From Chitinophagaceae bacterium (GTDB taxonomy: Bacteria > Bacteroidota > Bacteroidia > Chitinophagales > UBA10324): a stretch of 64,000 nt of DNA. A program made the translations under genes and the position numbers. Below the pieces are notes generated by a model, which was not told the origin of the DNA, searched no databases, and saw only the letters and a list, made by a program, of their open reading frames with translations. The stretch is from contig CANJII010000005.1 of assembly GCA_947474435.1 (NCBI GenBank), forward strand, positions 61,626 to 125,625, given 5' to 3'. Each line of letters starts with the position of its first letter. The stretch's first letter is position 1. Below, piece by piece: positions 36,431 to 44,868 of the stretch.

Positions 36431-37531
36431 ATGAGCAAACACGGAAAAATATTAGTAGCCATGAGTGGCGGAATCGATAGCACTGTTGCTGCAATCATGT
36501 TGCATAACGAGGGCTATGAAGTTATTGGAATGACCATGAAAACATGGGACTACGCTTCAAGCGGCGGAAGTAAAAAAGAAACCGGCTGTTGCAATCTTGA
36601 TAGTATAAACGATGCCAGGGCGGTAGCAGTTGACATGGGGTTTCCTCATTTCATTATTGACATACGCGAAGAATTTGGAGATGCAGTGATTGAAAATTTT
36701 GTGGATGAATACTTAGCTGGTAGAACTCCGAACCCTTGTGTGCTTTGCAATACCCATATTAAATGGAATGCATTATTGAAGCGTGCAAAAATGTTGGGCT
36801 GCGAATTTATTGCCACCGGACATTATGCTCAATTAAGAAATGAAAACAGCAGATGGATTGTTTCAAAAGGGAGAGATGAATGGAAAGATCAATCTTATGT
36901 ATTATGGGGTTTAACTCAACCGGTATTAAACATTACACGATTCCCATTAGGCAGATTTAATAAAACGGAAATCAGACAAATGTGTGAGGAGTGGGGATAT
37001 AAAGAACTCGCAAAAAAAAGTGAGAGTTATGAAATCTGTTTTATTCCCGATAACGATTATCGCGGATTTTTAAAACGAAGAGTAGAGGGGTTAGAAGAAA
37101 AAGTGAAAGGAGGCAATTTTGTTTTAGCCGACGGTACCGTTGTTGGTCTGCATGAAGGCTATCCGTTTTATACAATCGGACAACGAAAAGGATTAAACAT
37201 TGCCTTAGGTAAGCCAATGTTCGTGACAGATATAAATCCGGAAACAAATACTGTTTTTCTCGGAGAGGAAGATGAACTCAACAGAACAGGAATGCTGGTT
37301 GGTGGAATTAATTTAGTAAAGTATGATTCTATCATTGATGGGATGGAAGTGAATGCTAAAATCCGGTACAAGGATAGTGGCGCTCCTGCCATATTATACA
37401 ATGAAGACAAATTTATCCGGACCGAATTTCTTCGGGAAGTAAAAGGAATAGCACCCGGGCAATCAGCAGTGTTTTATGACAACAATGATTTAGTAGGAGG
37501 GGGGATTATTCAAAAAAGTTTTAAGATTTAA
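36431..37531 (+). CDS. mnmA: tRNA 2-thiouridine(34) synthase MnmA
   Basis: 366 residues. The PP-loop MSGGIDST (11-18) binds ATP, the catalytic nucleophile lies in NPCVLCN near residue 103, and the second catalytic cysteine is in SYEICFIPDNDYRGFL near residue 200. MnmA adds sulfur to U34 of Lys, Glu and Gln tRNAs. Length is normal. Single-gene unit. Confidence 0.96.
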   Translation: MSKHGKILVAMSGGIDSTVAAIMLHNEGYEVIGMTMKTWDYASSGGSKKETGCCNLDSINDARAVAVDMGFPHFIIDIREEFGDAVIENFVDEYLAGRTPNPCVLCNTHIKWNALLKRAKMLGCEFIATGHYAQLRNENSRWIVSKGRDEWKDQSYVLWGLTQPVLNITRFPLGRFNKTEIRQMCEEWGYKELAKKSESYEICFIPDNDYRGFLKRRVEGLEEKVKGGNFVLADGTVVGLHEGYPFYTIGQRKGLNIALGKPMFVTDINPETNTVFLGEEDELNRTGMLVGGINLVKYDSIIDGMEVNAKIRYKDSGAPAILYNEDKFIRTEFLREVKGIAPGQSAVFYDNNDLVGGGIIQKSFKI

Positions 37532-37586
37532 TTCTTTTAAAAAGGATTTTAATATCCTGAATATATCGCTGTTAAATAAAAAATAA

Positions 37587-38162
37587 TCAAAAATTATTTT
37601 TCTGCAATTCAAAAAAAGACTGAGGGTGCATACACAACGGACAGGTTTCCGGTGCCTTCATTCCTTCGTGCAGATGACCGCAGTTTCGGCATTTCCATAT
37701 TAATTTTTCATTGCGTATAAATACTTTTCCTTCTTCAAGATTTGCATACAATTTTTTAAATCGCTCTTCGTGCGCCTTTTCAACTTTTGAAATCAATTTG
37801 AATTTTGCAGCAACTTCTTTAAAGCCTTCTTCTTCCGCAGTTTTTGCAAACTCAATATACAATTTGGTCCACTCTTCATTTTCTCCGTTGGCAGATGCTT
37901 TCAGATTATCCAATGTGTCTTTTATTTCTCCGGCAGGATAGGTGGCTGTTATTTCAACTGGTCCTCCTTCCAGAAATTTGAAAAATATTTTTGCATGCTC
38001 GCGTTCATTCAATGATGTTTCTAAAAATATTTCTGCTATCTGTTCCAATCCTTCCTTTTTCGCCTGACTTGCATAAAAATCATATCGCATCCTTGCTTGC
38101 GATTCACCTGCGAATGCTTTTAAAACATTTTGTTCGGTCTTGGTTCCTTTAATACTTTTCAT
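37587..38162 (-). CDS. Rubrerythrin
   Basis: 191 residues: an N-terminal four-helix di-iron domain with [17 protein letters not shown] and [10 protein letters not shown] ligand motifs, then a C-terminal rubredoxin-like domain with WKCRNCG and CPLCMHP cysteine pairs. Rubrerythrins reduce hydrogen peroxide with NAD(P)H-derived electrons in organisms that meet low oxygen, which fits a denitrifying or microaerobic lifestyle. Single gene, convergent with mnmA. Confidence 0.95.
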   Translation of the reverse strand: MKSIKGTKTEQNVLKAFAGESQARMRYDFYASQAKKEGLEQIAEIFLETSLNEREHAKIFFKFLEGGPVEITATYPAGEIKDTLDNLKASANGENEEWTKLYIEFAKTAEEEGFKEVAAKFKLISKVEKAHEERFKKLYANLEEGKVFIRNEKLIWKCRNCGHLHEGMKAPETCPLCMHPQSFFELQKNNF

Positions 38163-38285
38163 TTAAGTTTTTATTTTATGAAACAAAATTCTTTAATGAT
38201 CAAATAAAATTTAATGATGCGCATCACATTTATATATGATAGAAATCAATTTTGTCTGAGACAAATAATTTTAAAAATAAAAAAA

Positions 38286-38311
38286 GCCATTTCGATTCAA
38301 TCCGAAATGGC
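38286..38311 (-). terminator. Terminator of DUF6268-like gene
   Basis: A 9-bp stem (arm GCCATTTCG) with an 8-base loop; an A-rich tract at 38270-38285 becomes a T-rich tract on the minus strand. Confidence 0.8.
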
Positions 38312-38334
38312 GTTCGCAATAAGAAAAAAATATT

Positions 38335-39248
38335 TTATTCTGAATCTGTTCTGAAACGGAACGCTATTCCGGTATTGGCAAACCAACCATCGAGATTTCT
38401 GCGATAAACGAAATCTGAGTTCTGCAATTCATTCTCTCTATTATAAAGTTGGTACATTCGGCCAATTGTGCGACCACCTTCAACAAACCAAACTATATTT
38501 TTTGTTAAATAGCAATTCACAAATGCTTTTACCTGATTGTGGCCAAAGTTTTTATCTCCATCGCGCACATACATTTTTTCTGATGCATTTGAAATATTGT
38601 ATGAACCGGTTATTGATAAATATGATGTACCGGCATACATGGTTTTTCCGAGTTTGTATTCCACATTAAAGTTGGCTGGCATATCACCCCAGATATTTAA
38701 TTTGTCATTTGGTTTCCATTCAATACCAAGTAATGGCATAACAAAATCGCCGAAGCATTCTTTGTTGTAATACAAACCGAAATGATATTTAAATTTTTCA
38801 CTTTTCTTGTAATTAAATAATAACAAGCCACCCATTTGAAAGTTGTTTTCTTCAAATGAAATTTTATCGGAATTAATTTTAGGAAGCCCTAATAAAACAG
38901 CTTTCCACTTCTCATTCTTAAAGTGCTTTTCGTAACCGATAGCCAATCCGGTATTGTATAAATATTTTTTTTGATTCGCTTGTCCTGTGGCATGAAAATT
39001 TAACTGCGAATAATTTCCGCCAAACAATATCACATCTTTATTTTTCTGAACCATTGGCAGCAGAAAGGCAGCATCGTACTGCATTACTTCCAGCTTATTG
39101 TTTGATTCAGTTAAATACGAACTGCCAGGAAAGTATTGTACCCGAAGGTTCATCAAATCGGTATAAGGTTGGGCAACTAAAACATTAGTTGCGCATATTA
39201 AAACCGCAACACAAAAAATCTTTTAAAAGCAATCAATTGATGTTTCAT
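38335..39248 (-). CDS. DUF6268-like outer membrane beta-barrel protein with frameshifted signal peptide
   Basis: The main frame (38335 to about 39222) encodes a beta-barrel-like protein (YNTGLAIGYEKHFKNEKWKAV, GWFANTGIAFRFRTD) resembling DUF6268-type outer-membrane proteins. No ATG precedes the signal-peptide-like stretch FCVAVLICATNVLVAQPYTD in this frame; instead an ATG at 39248 in another frame opens MKHQLIAFK. One extra A in the A-run (T4 at 39221-39224 on the plus strand) would join them into a normal signal peptide. Without it, translation would start at the internal TTG/ATG near 39156 and give an unexported product. It is either a recent mutation, phase variation, or a sequencing error. 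Confidence 0.65.
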
Positions 39249-39392
39249 TTGTTTGAATTTGAATGGTGTTTAATTATTCAAACCCTCGTAACGAACTGAT
39301 TCTAAAAAAGATTTAAGGAAGAAGGTTAAATTATTGAAATTTTAAGTTAAAGCGAATATCTGAATAAAAATTCAGGCTGATTTTATATTCAA

Positions 39393-40205
39393 CTAAATAA
39401 TCGCTCTTCGAATCTTCAATAATTTTTCAAGCAGCGGTTCAATCATATCAAGCTTAAGCATATTGGTTCCATCTGATTTTGCAATACTCGGATTCGGATG
39501 TGTTTCAATAAACAAACCATCAACACCAACCGCCACTCCGGCCTTCGAAATGGTTTCAATAAATTCAGGTTTACCACCAGTAACTCCTGATGCATTGTTT
39601 GGTTGCTGAACAGAGTGTGTGCAATCAAGAACTACAGGAACATTCAGTTTTTGCATTTCAATAATGTTGCGATAATCCACTACTAAATCAGAATAGCCAA
39701 AAGAATTGCCGCGCTCGGTTAAAAAAACATTTTTGTTTCCTGCTTCCACGCATTTATCAATTGCATGTTTCATGGAAGTGGCTGAAAGAAATTGTCCTTT
39801 CTTAATGTTTACTGCTTTACCTGATTTAGCAGCAGCAATAATCAAATCTGTTTGCCGGCAAAGGAATGCTGGAATCTGCAACACATCCACAAACGCTGCT
39901 GCCATAGCCGCTTCGTGCGTTTCATGAATATCTGTAACGATTGGTAATTGCAATTGACCGCGAACTTTGCCCAGGATTTTTAAAGCAGCTTCATCGCCAA
40001 TTCCGGTGAAGGAACTTGCTGATGAACGATTAGCTTTTCGGTATGACGATTTGAAGATGAGCGGAATTTTTAATCGCTCACAAATTTCTTTCAGCTTAGT
40101 TGCCGTTTGAAAAATCATTTCTTCGTTCTCAACCACACAAGGTCCTGCCATCAGGAAAAAATTATTTGAATCGATATTTTTAAGAAGAGGAATTTGTGGA
40201 AGCAT
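39393..40205 (-). CDS. kdsA: 3-deoxy-8-phosphooctulonate synthase
   Basis: 270 residues matching KdsA: FLMAGPCVVENEEM near residue 16, IFKSSYRKANRSSASSFTG with the PEP-binding lysines, TERGNSFGYSDLVVD and VVLDCTHSVQQPN. It condenses arabinose-5-phosphate with phosphoenolpyruvate to make Kdo-8-phosphate for lipopolysaccharide. It follows the UPF0173 hydrolase gene by 42 bases, which hold an AT-rich repeat. Confidence 0.95.
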   Translation of the reverse strand: MLPQIPLLKNIDSNNFFLMAGPCVVENEEMIFQTATKLKEICERLKIPLIFKSSYRKANRSSASSFTGIGDEAALKILGKVRGQLQLPIVTDIHETHEAAMAAAFVDVLQIPAFLCRQTDLIIAAAKSGKAVNIKKGQFLSATSMKHAIDKCVEAGNKNVFLTERGNSFGYSDLVVDYRNIIEMQKLNVPVVLDCTHSVQQPNNASGVTGGKPEFIETISKAGVAVGVDGLFIETHPNPSIAKSDGTNMLKLDMIEPLLEKLLKIRRAII

Positions 40206-40206
40206 A

Positions 40207-40245
40207 AGTTGAAATCAAAAATTAAAAATCAAAGATTAAAAAATA
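40207..40245. repeat. AT-rich AATCAAAAAT-type repeat
   Basis: The gap between the hydrolase gene and kdsA is a run of near-copies of AATYAAAAATYAAA. A similar run lies inside rsmE at 44283-44325. It looks like a dispersed simple repeat rather than a regulatory site. Confidence 0.45.
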
Positions 40246-40247
40246 AA

Positions 40248-40925
40248 TCACATTGCTATCGTTTCACCGATTTTCAGTAACGAAAGTTCTTTTCCATTTC
40301 GTTCAAATTCTTCAATCGCTTTTTGATGGTCAATTTTTATCGGAGGAAAAGTATCGTAATGCATTCCGATAATTTTATCGCATCCAATAAATTCAGCGCA
40401 GGTTGCAGCATCAAAATAATCCATTGTGAAATTGCTTCCGATTGGCAACAGCGCAAAATCCAGTTTGTACCGAACTCCAATTAATTTCATATCCATTGTT
40501 AAAGCAGTATCGCCTGCGAAATAAAAATTTCCTTCTTTCGATTCAACAATAAATCCACCTGGATTTCCTCCATAAGTTCCATCAGGAAAATGACTACTGT
40601 GAATGGAAACAACATATGTCACTTTCCCAAAATCAAATTGCCAGCTTCCACCGAAATTCATTCCATGACCCGGAAATCCTTTTTTTTCGTAGTAAGAAGT
40701 AATCTCGTAATTCGAAATAACTTTTGCATTTGTTCGCTTCGCAATTGCTTCCACTTCAGCCACATGGTCGCCGTGCGCATGTGAAATCAAAATATAATCA
40801 GCGGGTATTTTTGTACCGTCAATATTTTTTGCCAATGGATTTTGGTTGATGAACGGATCGAATAGTAAATGTTTTCCATTCACTTCCACACCAAAACAAG
40901 AATGACCGTAGTAAGTTAGCTTCAT
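40248..40925 (-). CDS. UPF0173 metal-dependent hydrolase (metallo-beta-lactamase fold)
   Basis: 225 residues with the family pattern MKLTYYGHSCF at the start, ISHAHGDHVAEVE (metal-binding HxHxDH) near residue 48, and GDTALTMDMKLI near 140. UPF0173 proteins are cytoplasmic MBL-fold hydrolases of unsettled substrate. Length is typical. It is followed by kdsA on the same strand. Confidence 0.9.
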   Translation of the reverse strand: MKLTYYGHSCFGVEVNGKHLLFDPFINQNPLAKNIDGTKIPADYILISHAHGDHVAEVEAIAKRTNAKVISNYEITSYYEKKGFPGHGMNFGGSWQFDFGKVTYVVSIHSSHFPDGTYGGNPGGFIVESKEGNFYFAGDTALTMDMKLIGVRYKLDFALLPIGSNFTMDYFDAATCAEFIGCDKIIGMHYDTFPPIKIDHQKAIEEFERNGKELSLLKIGETIAM

Positions 40926-41010
40926 AAGTTATTTATTCATTGGTTAATTTGTTCATTAGTATATTTGGAAGTCAAGCACAATCAACTGCCTAATGTAAAC
41001 GGCCCATTGA

Positions 41011-42276
41011 TTAGTATCCGTATTTCTCCTTCCAGTTTCGTTTCAGCATTTCTCTCATTTCATTTTCCCTTGCATTATTTCCGGGGTCGAAAATTTTTGT
41101 TCCTGTTATTTGTTCGGGTAGGTATTCGAGAGTTACAAAATTTCCTGGATGCGAATGTGCGTAATCATAATCCTTTCCGTAATTTAATTCCTTCATCAAT
41201 TTGGTTGGAGCATTTCGCAAATGCAACGGCACTGAAAGATCGCCGGTTTTTCTCACCAAGGAAAGTGCATCTTCAATAGCCATGTATGAGGCATTACTCT
41301 TTGGTGAGCATGCGAGATACACAACAGTTTGCGAAAGAATAATTCTGCACTCAGGATATCCAATGGAATTCACTGCCTGAAAACAGGAGTTTGCTAACAC
41401 CAATGCTGTTGGGTTTGCATTGCCAATATCTTCACTCGCAAGAATCAACATCCGTCGTGCTATGAAAAGGGGGTCTTCACCTCCTTCAATCATTCTTGCT
41501 AAATAATAAACCGCAGCGTTTGGGTCGCTGCCTCGCATTGATTTGATGAAGGCAGAAATAATATCATAGTGTTGTTCGCCGCTCTTATCGTACAACGCCA
41601 TTTTTTTGTTCAGTGATTTTGTCACTGAATCATTGGTGATATTGATTTCTTTTTCATTCGAAGTATTCACCACCAATTCAAAAAGATTCAACAACTTTCT
41701 TGCATCGCCACCTGAAAATCGCAGTAATGCTTCTTCTTCTTTTATTGTAATATTTTTTCCATTCAGCCATTCATCTTTCTTCATTGCATAATCAAGCAAT
41801 TTCAATAAATCTTTTTTCTCCAATGATTGTAACACAAAAACCTGGCATCGTGAAAGCAAAGCAGAAATAACTTCGAACGAAGGATTTTCAGTAGTAGCAC
41901 CAATCAATGTGATAATCCCCTTCTCAACTGCACCTAATAAAGAATCCTGTTGCGATTTACTGAACCGATGAATTTCATCAATGAATAAAATTGCTTTTCC
42001 TTTCTGCTTTGCTTGCTCAATTACTTCACGAATATCTTTTACTCCCGAATTGATTGCACTTAAAGAAAAAAAAGGAAGTGAAGTTTGCTCTGCAATCATT
42101 TGTGCCAAAGTTGTTTTACCAACGCCGGGAGGCCCCCAGAAAATCATGGAGGGAATCACACCTTTCTCAATGAGTGTACGCAAAGGTTTTCCTTCGCCGG
42201 CAAGGTGTTCCTGACCAACCAATTCGTTCCATGTTCGCGGGCGAACTCTTTCAGCGAGCGGAATCATAGTATCCAT
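41011..42276 (-). CDS. rarA: Replication-associated recombination protein A (RarA/MgsA)
   Basis: 421 residues: AAA+ ATPase with Walker A GPPGVGKT (48-55), Walker [16 protein letters not shown] near residue 97, sensor GATTENPSFEV, and the C-terminal region MRGSDPNAAVYYLARM ... DYDYAHSHPGNF typical of RarA/WRNIP1. It acts at stalled replication forks. It is divergent from pyrD with only 34 bases between start codons, so both promoters overlap that gap or each other's coding region. Confidence 0.95.
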   Translation of the reverse strand: MDTMIPLAERVRPRTWNELVGQEHLAGEGKPLRTLIEKGVIPSMIFWGPPGVGKTTLAQMIAEQTSLPFFSLSAINSGVKDIREVIEQAKQKGKAILFIDEIHRFSKSQQDSLLGAVEKGIITLIGATTENPSFEVISALLSRCQVFVLQSLEKKDLLKLLDYAMKKDEWLNGKNITIKEEEALLRFSGGDARKLLNLFELVVNTSNEKEINITNDSVTKSLNKKMALYDKSGEQHYDIISAFIKSMRGSDPNAAVYYLARMIEGGEDPLFIARRMLILASEDIGNANPTALVLANSCFQAVNSIGYPECRIILSQTVVYLACSPKSNASYMAIEDALSLVRKTGDLSVPLHLRNAPTKLMKELNYGKDYDYAHSHPGNFVTLEYLPEQITGTKIFDPGNNARENEMREMLKRNWKEKYGY

Positions 42277-42310
42277 AACCGCAAAGTAATTATTTTGCGA
42301 GCCAATATTT

Positions 42311-43417
42311 ATGATTTACAAAACATTTATTAAGCCGTTACTTTTTAATCTCTCAGCCGAGAATGCGCATCACTTTACAACGGTAATGATGAGGCAGGCT
42401 CCGGTGCGATGGGCTTTAGAAAAATTGTGTTCTTATCACCATCCTTCATTGGAAAAAGAAGTGATGGGATTAAAATTTCCGAACCCGGTGGGTCTTGCTG
42501 CAGGTTTTGATAAGAATGGATTTTACATCAGAGAAATGCAGGCACTGGGTTTTGGTTTTGTTGAAATAGGAACGGTGACTCCATTGCCTCAACCCGGAAA
42601 TGACAAGCCAAGATTATTTCGGTTACCTAAAGATGAAGCTCTCATTAACAGAATGGGCTTTAATAATTATGGAGTGGAAGTAGCGGCGGCAAGAATAAAA
42701 GCATTTAGAAAAAGCCTCACCCCTAACCCCTCTCCTAAGGAGAGGGGAATTGCCCCGCGCATGATTATCGGCGGCAACATCGGAAAAAATAAAATCACAC
42801 CGAATGAAAAAGCTGTGAGTGACTATTTAATCGGTTTCGAAAAATTGTACGATGCAGTTGATTATTTTGTAGTGAATGTAAGTTCACCAAATACACCAAA
42901 TCTTCGTGAGTTGCAGGAAGAAAAGCCATTGCGTGAAATTTTATCAGAAGTACAGAAGAAAAATTTAAGCATGAGTGTTGTTGGTGAAAACACCAACAAC
43001 AGCGGTGAGAAAAGAACAAAACCCTTACTCCTGAAAATTGCTCCCGATTTAAGTTTCGAGCAAATTGATTTGATACTTCAGATTTGTATTGACAATAAAC
43101 TGGACGGAATTGTTGCAACCAACACAACCATATCACTAGATGGATTAAAAACTCCGGTTGAAAAATTAAATGCAATCGGTGCCGGTGGATTAAGTGGTAA
43201 ACCATTAATCAATCGCTCCACTGAAATAATTAATTACATCAAAAAAAGATCAAACGGTCAATTAGCCATTATTGGAGTTGGCGGAATTCACACTCCTGAC
43301 GATGCAAGCCGAATGTTAGATGCCGGTGCTGACTTAATTCAACTTTATACAAGTTTGATTTATGAAGGACCTTTTGTAGTGAAAAATGTTCTGAAGAAAA
43401 TTTCTTCTACCCGTTAA
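42311..43417 (+). CDS. pyrD: Dihydroorotate dehydrogenase (quinone), carrying two palindromic repeat insertions
   Basis: 368 residues, class 2: an N-terminal amphipathic helix for membrane binding, NPVGLAAGFDKNG near residue 60, RMGFNNYGV, VNVSSPNTPNLRELQ with the catalytic Ser, KIAPDLSFEQ, and TNTTISLDGL. It oxidises dihydroorotate to orotate with a quinone acceptor, the pyrimidine pathway step that feeds electrons to the respiratory chain. Relative to the E. coli enzyme it has an insertion of about 13 residues containing LTPNPSPKERG (bases 42714-42755) and a second variable segment VVGENTNNSGEK (bases 42976-43001). Both are encoded by palindromes that recur elsewhere in the window. The enzyme otherwise appears intact. 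Confidence 0.95.
   Translation: MIYKTFIKPLLFNLSAENAHHFTTVMMRQAPVRWALEKLCSYHHPSLEKEVMGLKFPNPVGLAAGFDKNGFYIREMQALGFGFVEIGTVTPLPQPGNDKPRLFRLPKDEALINRMGFNNYGVEVAAARIKAFRKSLTPNPSPKERGIAPRMIIGGNIGKNKITPNEKAVSDYLIGFEKLYDAVDYFVVNVSSPNTPNLRELQEEKPLREILSEVQKKNLSMSVVGENTNNSGEKRTKPLLLKIAPDLSFEQIDLILQICIDNKLDGIVATNTTISLDGLKTPVEKLNAIGAGGLSGKPLINRSTEIINYIKKRSNGQLAIIGVGGIHTPDDASRMLDAGADLIQLYTSLIYEGPFVVKNVLKKISSTR
42714..42755. repeat. Palindromic repeat inserted in frame in pyrD (family A)
   Basis: The centre is a palindrome with arms CCCCTCTCCT (42727-42736 and 42738-42747), preceded by GCCTCACCCCTAA. A second copy, in opposite orientation, is at 54987-55019. Its reading gives LTPNPSPKERG. It lies at a surface loop between beta strands in the PyrD fold, judged from alignment with E. 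coli PyrD. Confidence 0.8.
42976..43001. repeat. Palindromic repeat in pyrD (family B)
   Basis: Perfect 11-base arms (TGTTGTTGGTG and complement) around AAAA, encoding VVGENTNN. A related copy is at 9305-9323 in a non-coding gap. Confidence 0.65.
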
Positions 43418-44069
43418 TCCCAAACACATACTGAATAATATTGGCTCCCATTTGTAATGCCTTGGTGCGAAGTTCAATTGGATCACTGTGAACATCATCC
43501 CAACCATCGCCAAGGTCGCATTCGAAATTGTAAAAGGCAACCAATCGTCCTTGGTAAATCAATCCAAATCCTTGAGGAATTTTTTCATCGTGTTCGTGAA
43601 CTTTCGGTAAGCCGTTCGGAAAATTATACTTCTGGTGATAGACCGGATGAGAGAACGGCAATTCAACAAAATCCAATTCAGGAAAAACTTTTTTCATTTC
43701 TTTTCTGATGAAAGGATCAATGCCGTAATCATCATTGATAAGAAGAAATCCTCCGCCGGTTAAATAGGTCCGAAGATTTTTAGCATCCTCCATACTGAAA
43801 ACAACATTGCCGTGGCCTGTCATATAAACAAACGGATAATTAAAAATATCAGGAGATCCGGGTTCAACCGTCGCATATTCTTCATTGATATTAGTTCCGA
43901 TGTTCTGATTACAAAACCGCGCGAGGTTACGAAGCGAATGAACATCATTATACCAATCGCCACCACCACTGTATTTTAATAAAACGAATTGAACTGTTGG
44001 AGTAGGTGCAAATGATGTGAATGAAATTCCGGAAATAATAAGAGAGAGAAAAAAGATTTTTAGATTCAT
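43407..44069 (-). CDS. DUF4159 secreted protein
   Basis: 220 residues with a signal peptide (cleavage near SFTSFA) and the DUF4159 core: FVLLKYSGGGDWYNDVHSLRNLARF, YPFVYMTGHGNVVFS, LRTYLTGGGFLLINDDYGID. DUF4159 has a class I glutamine amidotransferase-like fold of unknown activity and is common beside envelope or aerotolerance genes. It overlaps the rsmE stop by four bases (ATGA), so translation is coupled. Its 3' end overlaps that of pyrD by 11 bases on the opposite strand. Confidence 0.88.
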   Translation of the reverse strand: MNLKIFFLSLIISGISFTSFAPTPTVQFVLLKYSGGGDWYNDVHSLRNLARFCNQNIGTNINEEYATVEPGSPDIFNYPFVYMTGHGNVVFSMEDAKNLRTYLTGGGFLLINDDYGIDPFIRKEMKKVFPELDFVELPFSHPVYHQKYNFPNGLPKVHEHDEKIPQGFGLIYQGRLVAFYNFECDLGDGWDDVHSDPIELRTKALQMGANIIQYVFGING

Positions 44070-44770
44070 TGATTCAGTAAATTTAGTTGAACAATTGCAA
44101 CAAGCGCTGCAGTCTCGGTTCTTAATCTGTTATTTCCAAGAATCACTTCTTTAAAACCTGATTCGACAGCAACCTTCAATTCATCATTTGAAAAATCTCC
44201 TTCAGGTCCGATTAAAATTGTTGCATGGTTTCCCTTCTGATAAACTGATGAGAGTTGAGTTTTATTTTCTCCTAAATGACAAATGAATTTTTGATTTTTG
44301 ATTTCAGATTTTTGATTTAGGAATTCCTTAATCGAAATTAGTTCATTTAGTTTCGCAAGTGTGGCTCGCATACTTTGCTTCATAGCGCTTATACAAATGC
44401 GATTCAATCTTTCCATATTTATTTTCCGTCGTTCGCTGTGTTCACATTCAATAAAAGAAATTTCATTCACTCCAATCTCAACTGCTTTTTCAAGCAACCA
44501 CTCAATGCGGTCATTGTTTTTTGTTGGAGAGATTGCTAAATGGATTTTTACACAGGAACTATTATCCTCCTTCCATTTTTTTATCACTTCAAATCCACAA
44601 TGCGTTTTATGTGCAGAAGTGATTTTTGCAGTGTAAAAATTTCCGGCTCCATCAATCAAACTGATTTCATCACCTTCAATATGGCGAAGCACTTTCACAC
44701 AGTGATATGATTCTTCTTCACTGAGAATTGAAATTCCATTAATTATTTCGGGACAAAAGAATATTTCCAT
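44066..44770 (-). CDS. rsmE: 16S rRNA (uracil(1498)-N3)-methyltransferase
   Basis: 234 residues: N-terminal PUA-like part (HCVKVLRHIEGDEISLIDGAG) and a C-terminal SPOUT knot with LIGPEGDFSNDEL near residue 190 and LGNNRLRTETAALVAI near 215. It methylates U1498 in the small subunit. Residues about 150-165 (FLNQKSEIKNQKF) are encoded by an AATCAAAAAT-type repeat not expected in the family and probably form an extended loop. It is upstream of the DUF4159 gene with a four-base overlap. Confidence 0.93.
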   Translation of the reverse strand: MEIFFCPEIINGISILSEEESYHCVKVLRHIEGDEISLIDGAGNFYTAKITSAHKTHCGFEVIKKWKEDNSSCVKIHLAISPTKNNDRIEWLLEKAVEIGVNEISFIECEHSERRKINMERLNRICISAMKQSMRATLAKLNELISIKEFLNQKSEIKNQKFICHLGENKTQLSSVYQKGNHATILIGPEGDFSNDELKVAVESGFKEVILGNNRLRTETAALVAIVQLNLLNQ

Positions 44771-44819
44771 ATCAATTTCATTGCAAGGATACTTTAAAGA
44801 ATGAATTCAGAAAATAAAA

Positions 44820-44847
44820 AAGCCAACTCATGTTATTGAGATGGCTT
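44820..44847 (-). terminator. Terminator of SRPBCC gene
   Basis: Stem AAGCCA plus CTCA with complement across a short loop, flanked by an A-run on the plus strand that becomes a T-run on the minus strand (44811-44820). Confidence 0.7.
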
Positions 44848-44868
44848 TAAGAAAAATTAAACAACTGA

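Noticed and set aside
42277..42310. Back-to-back TAnnTTTG promoters in the 34-base gap between rarA and pyrD
   Set aside because: The sequence TAATTATTTTG only approaches the consensus on either strand, so I do not list it as a promoter.
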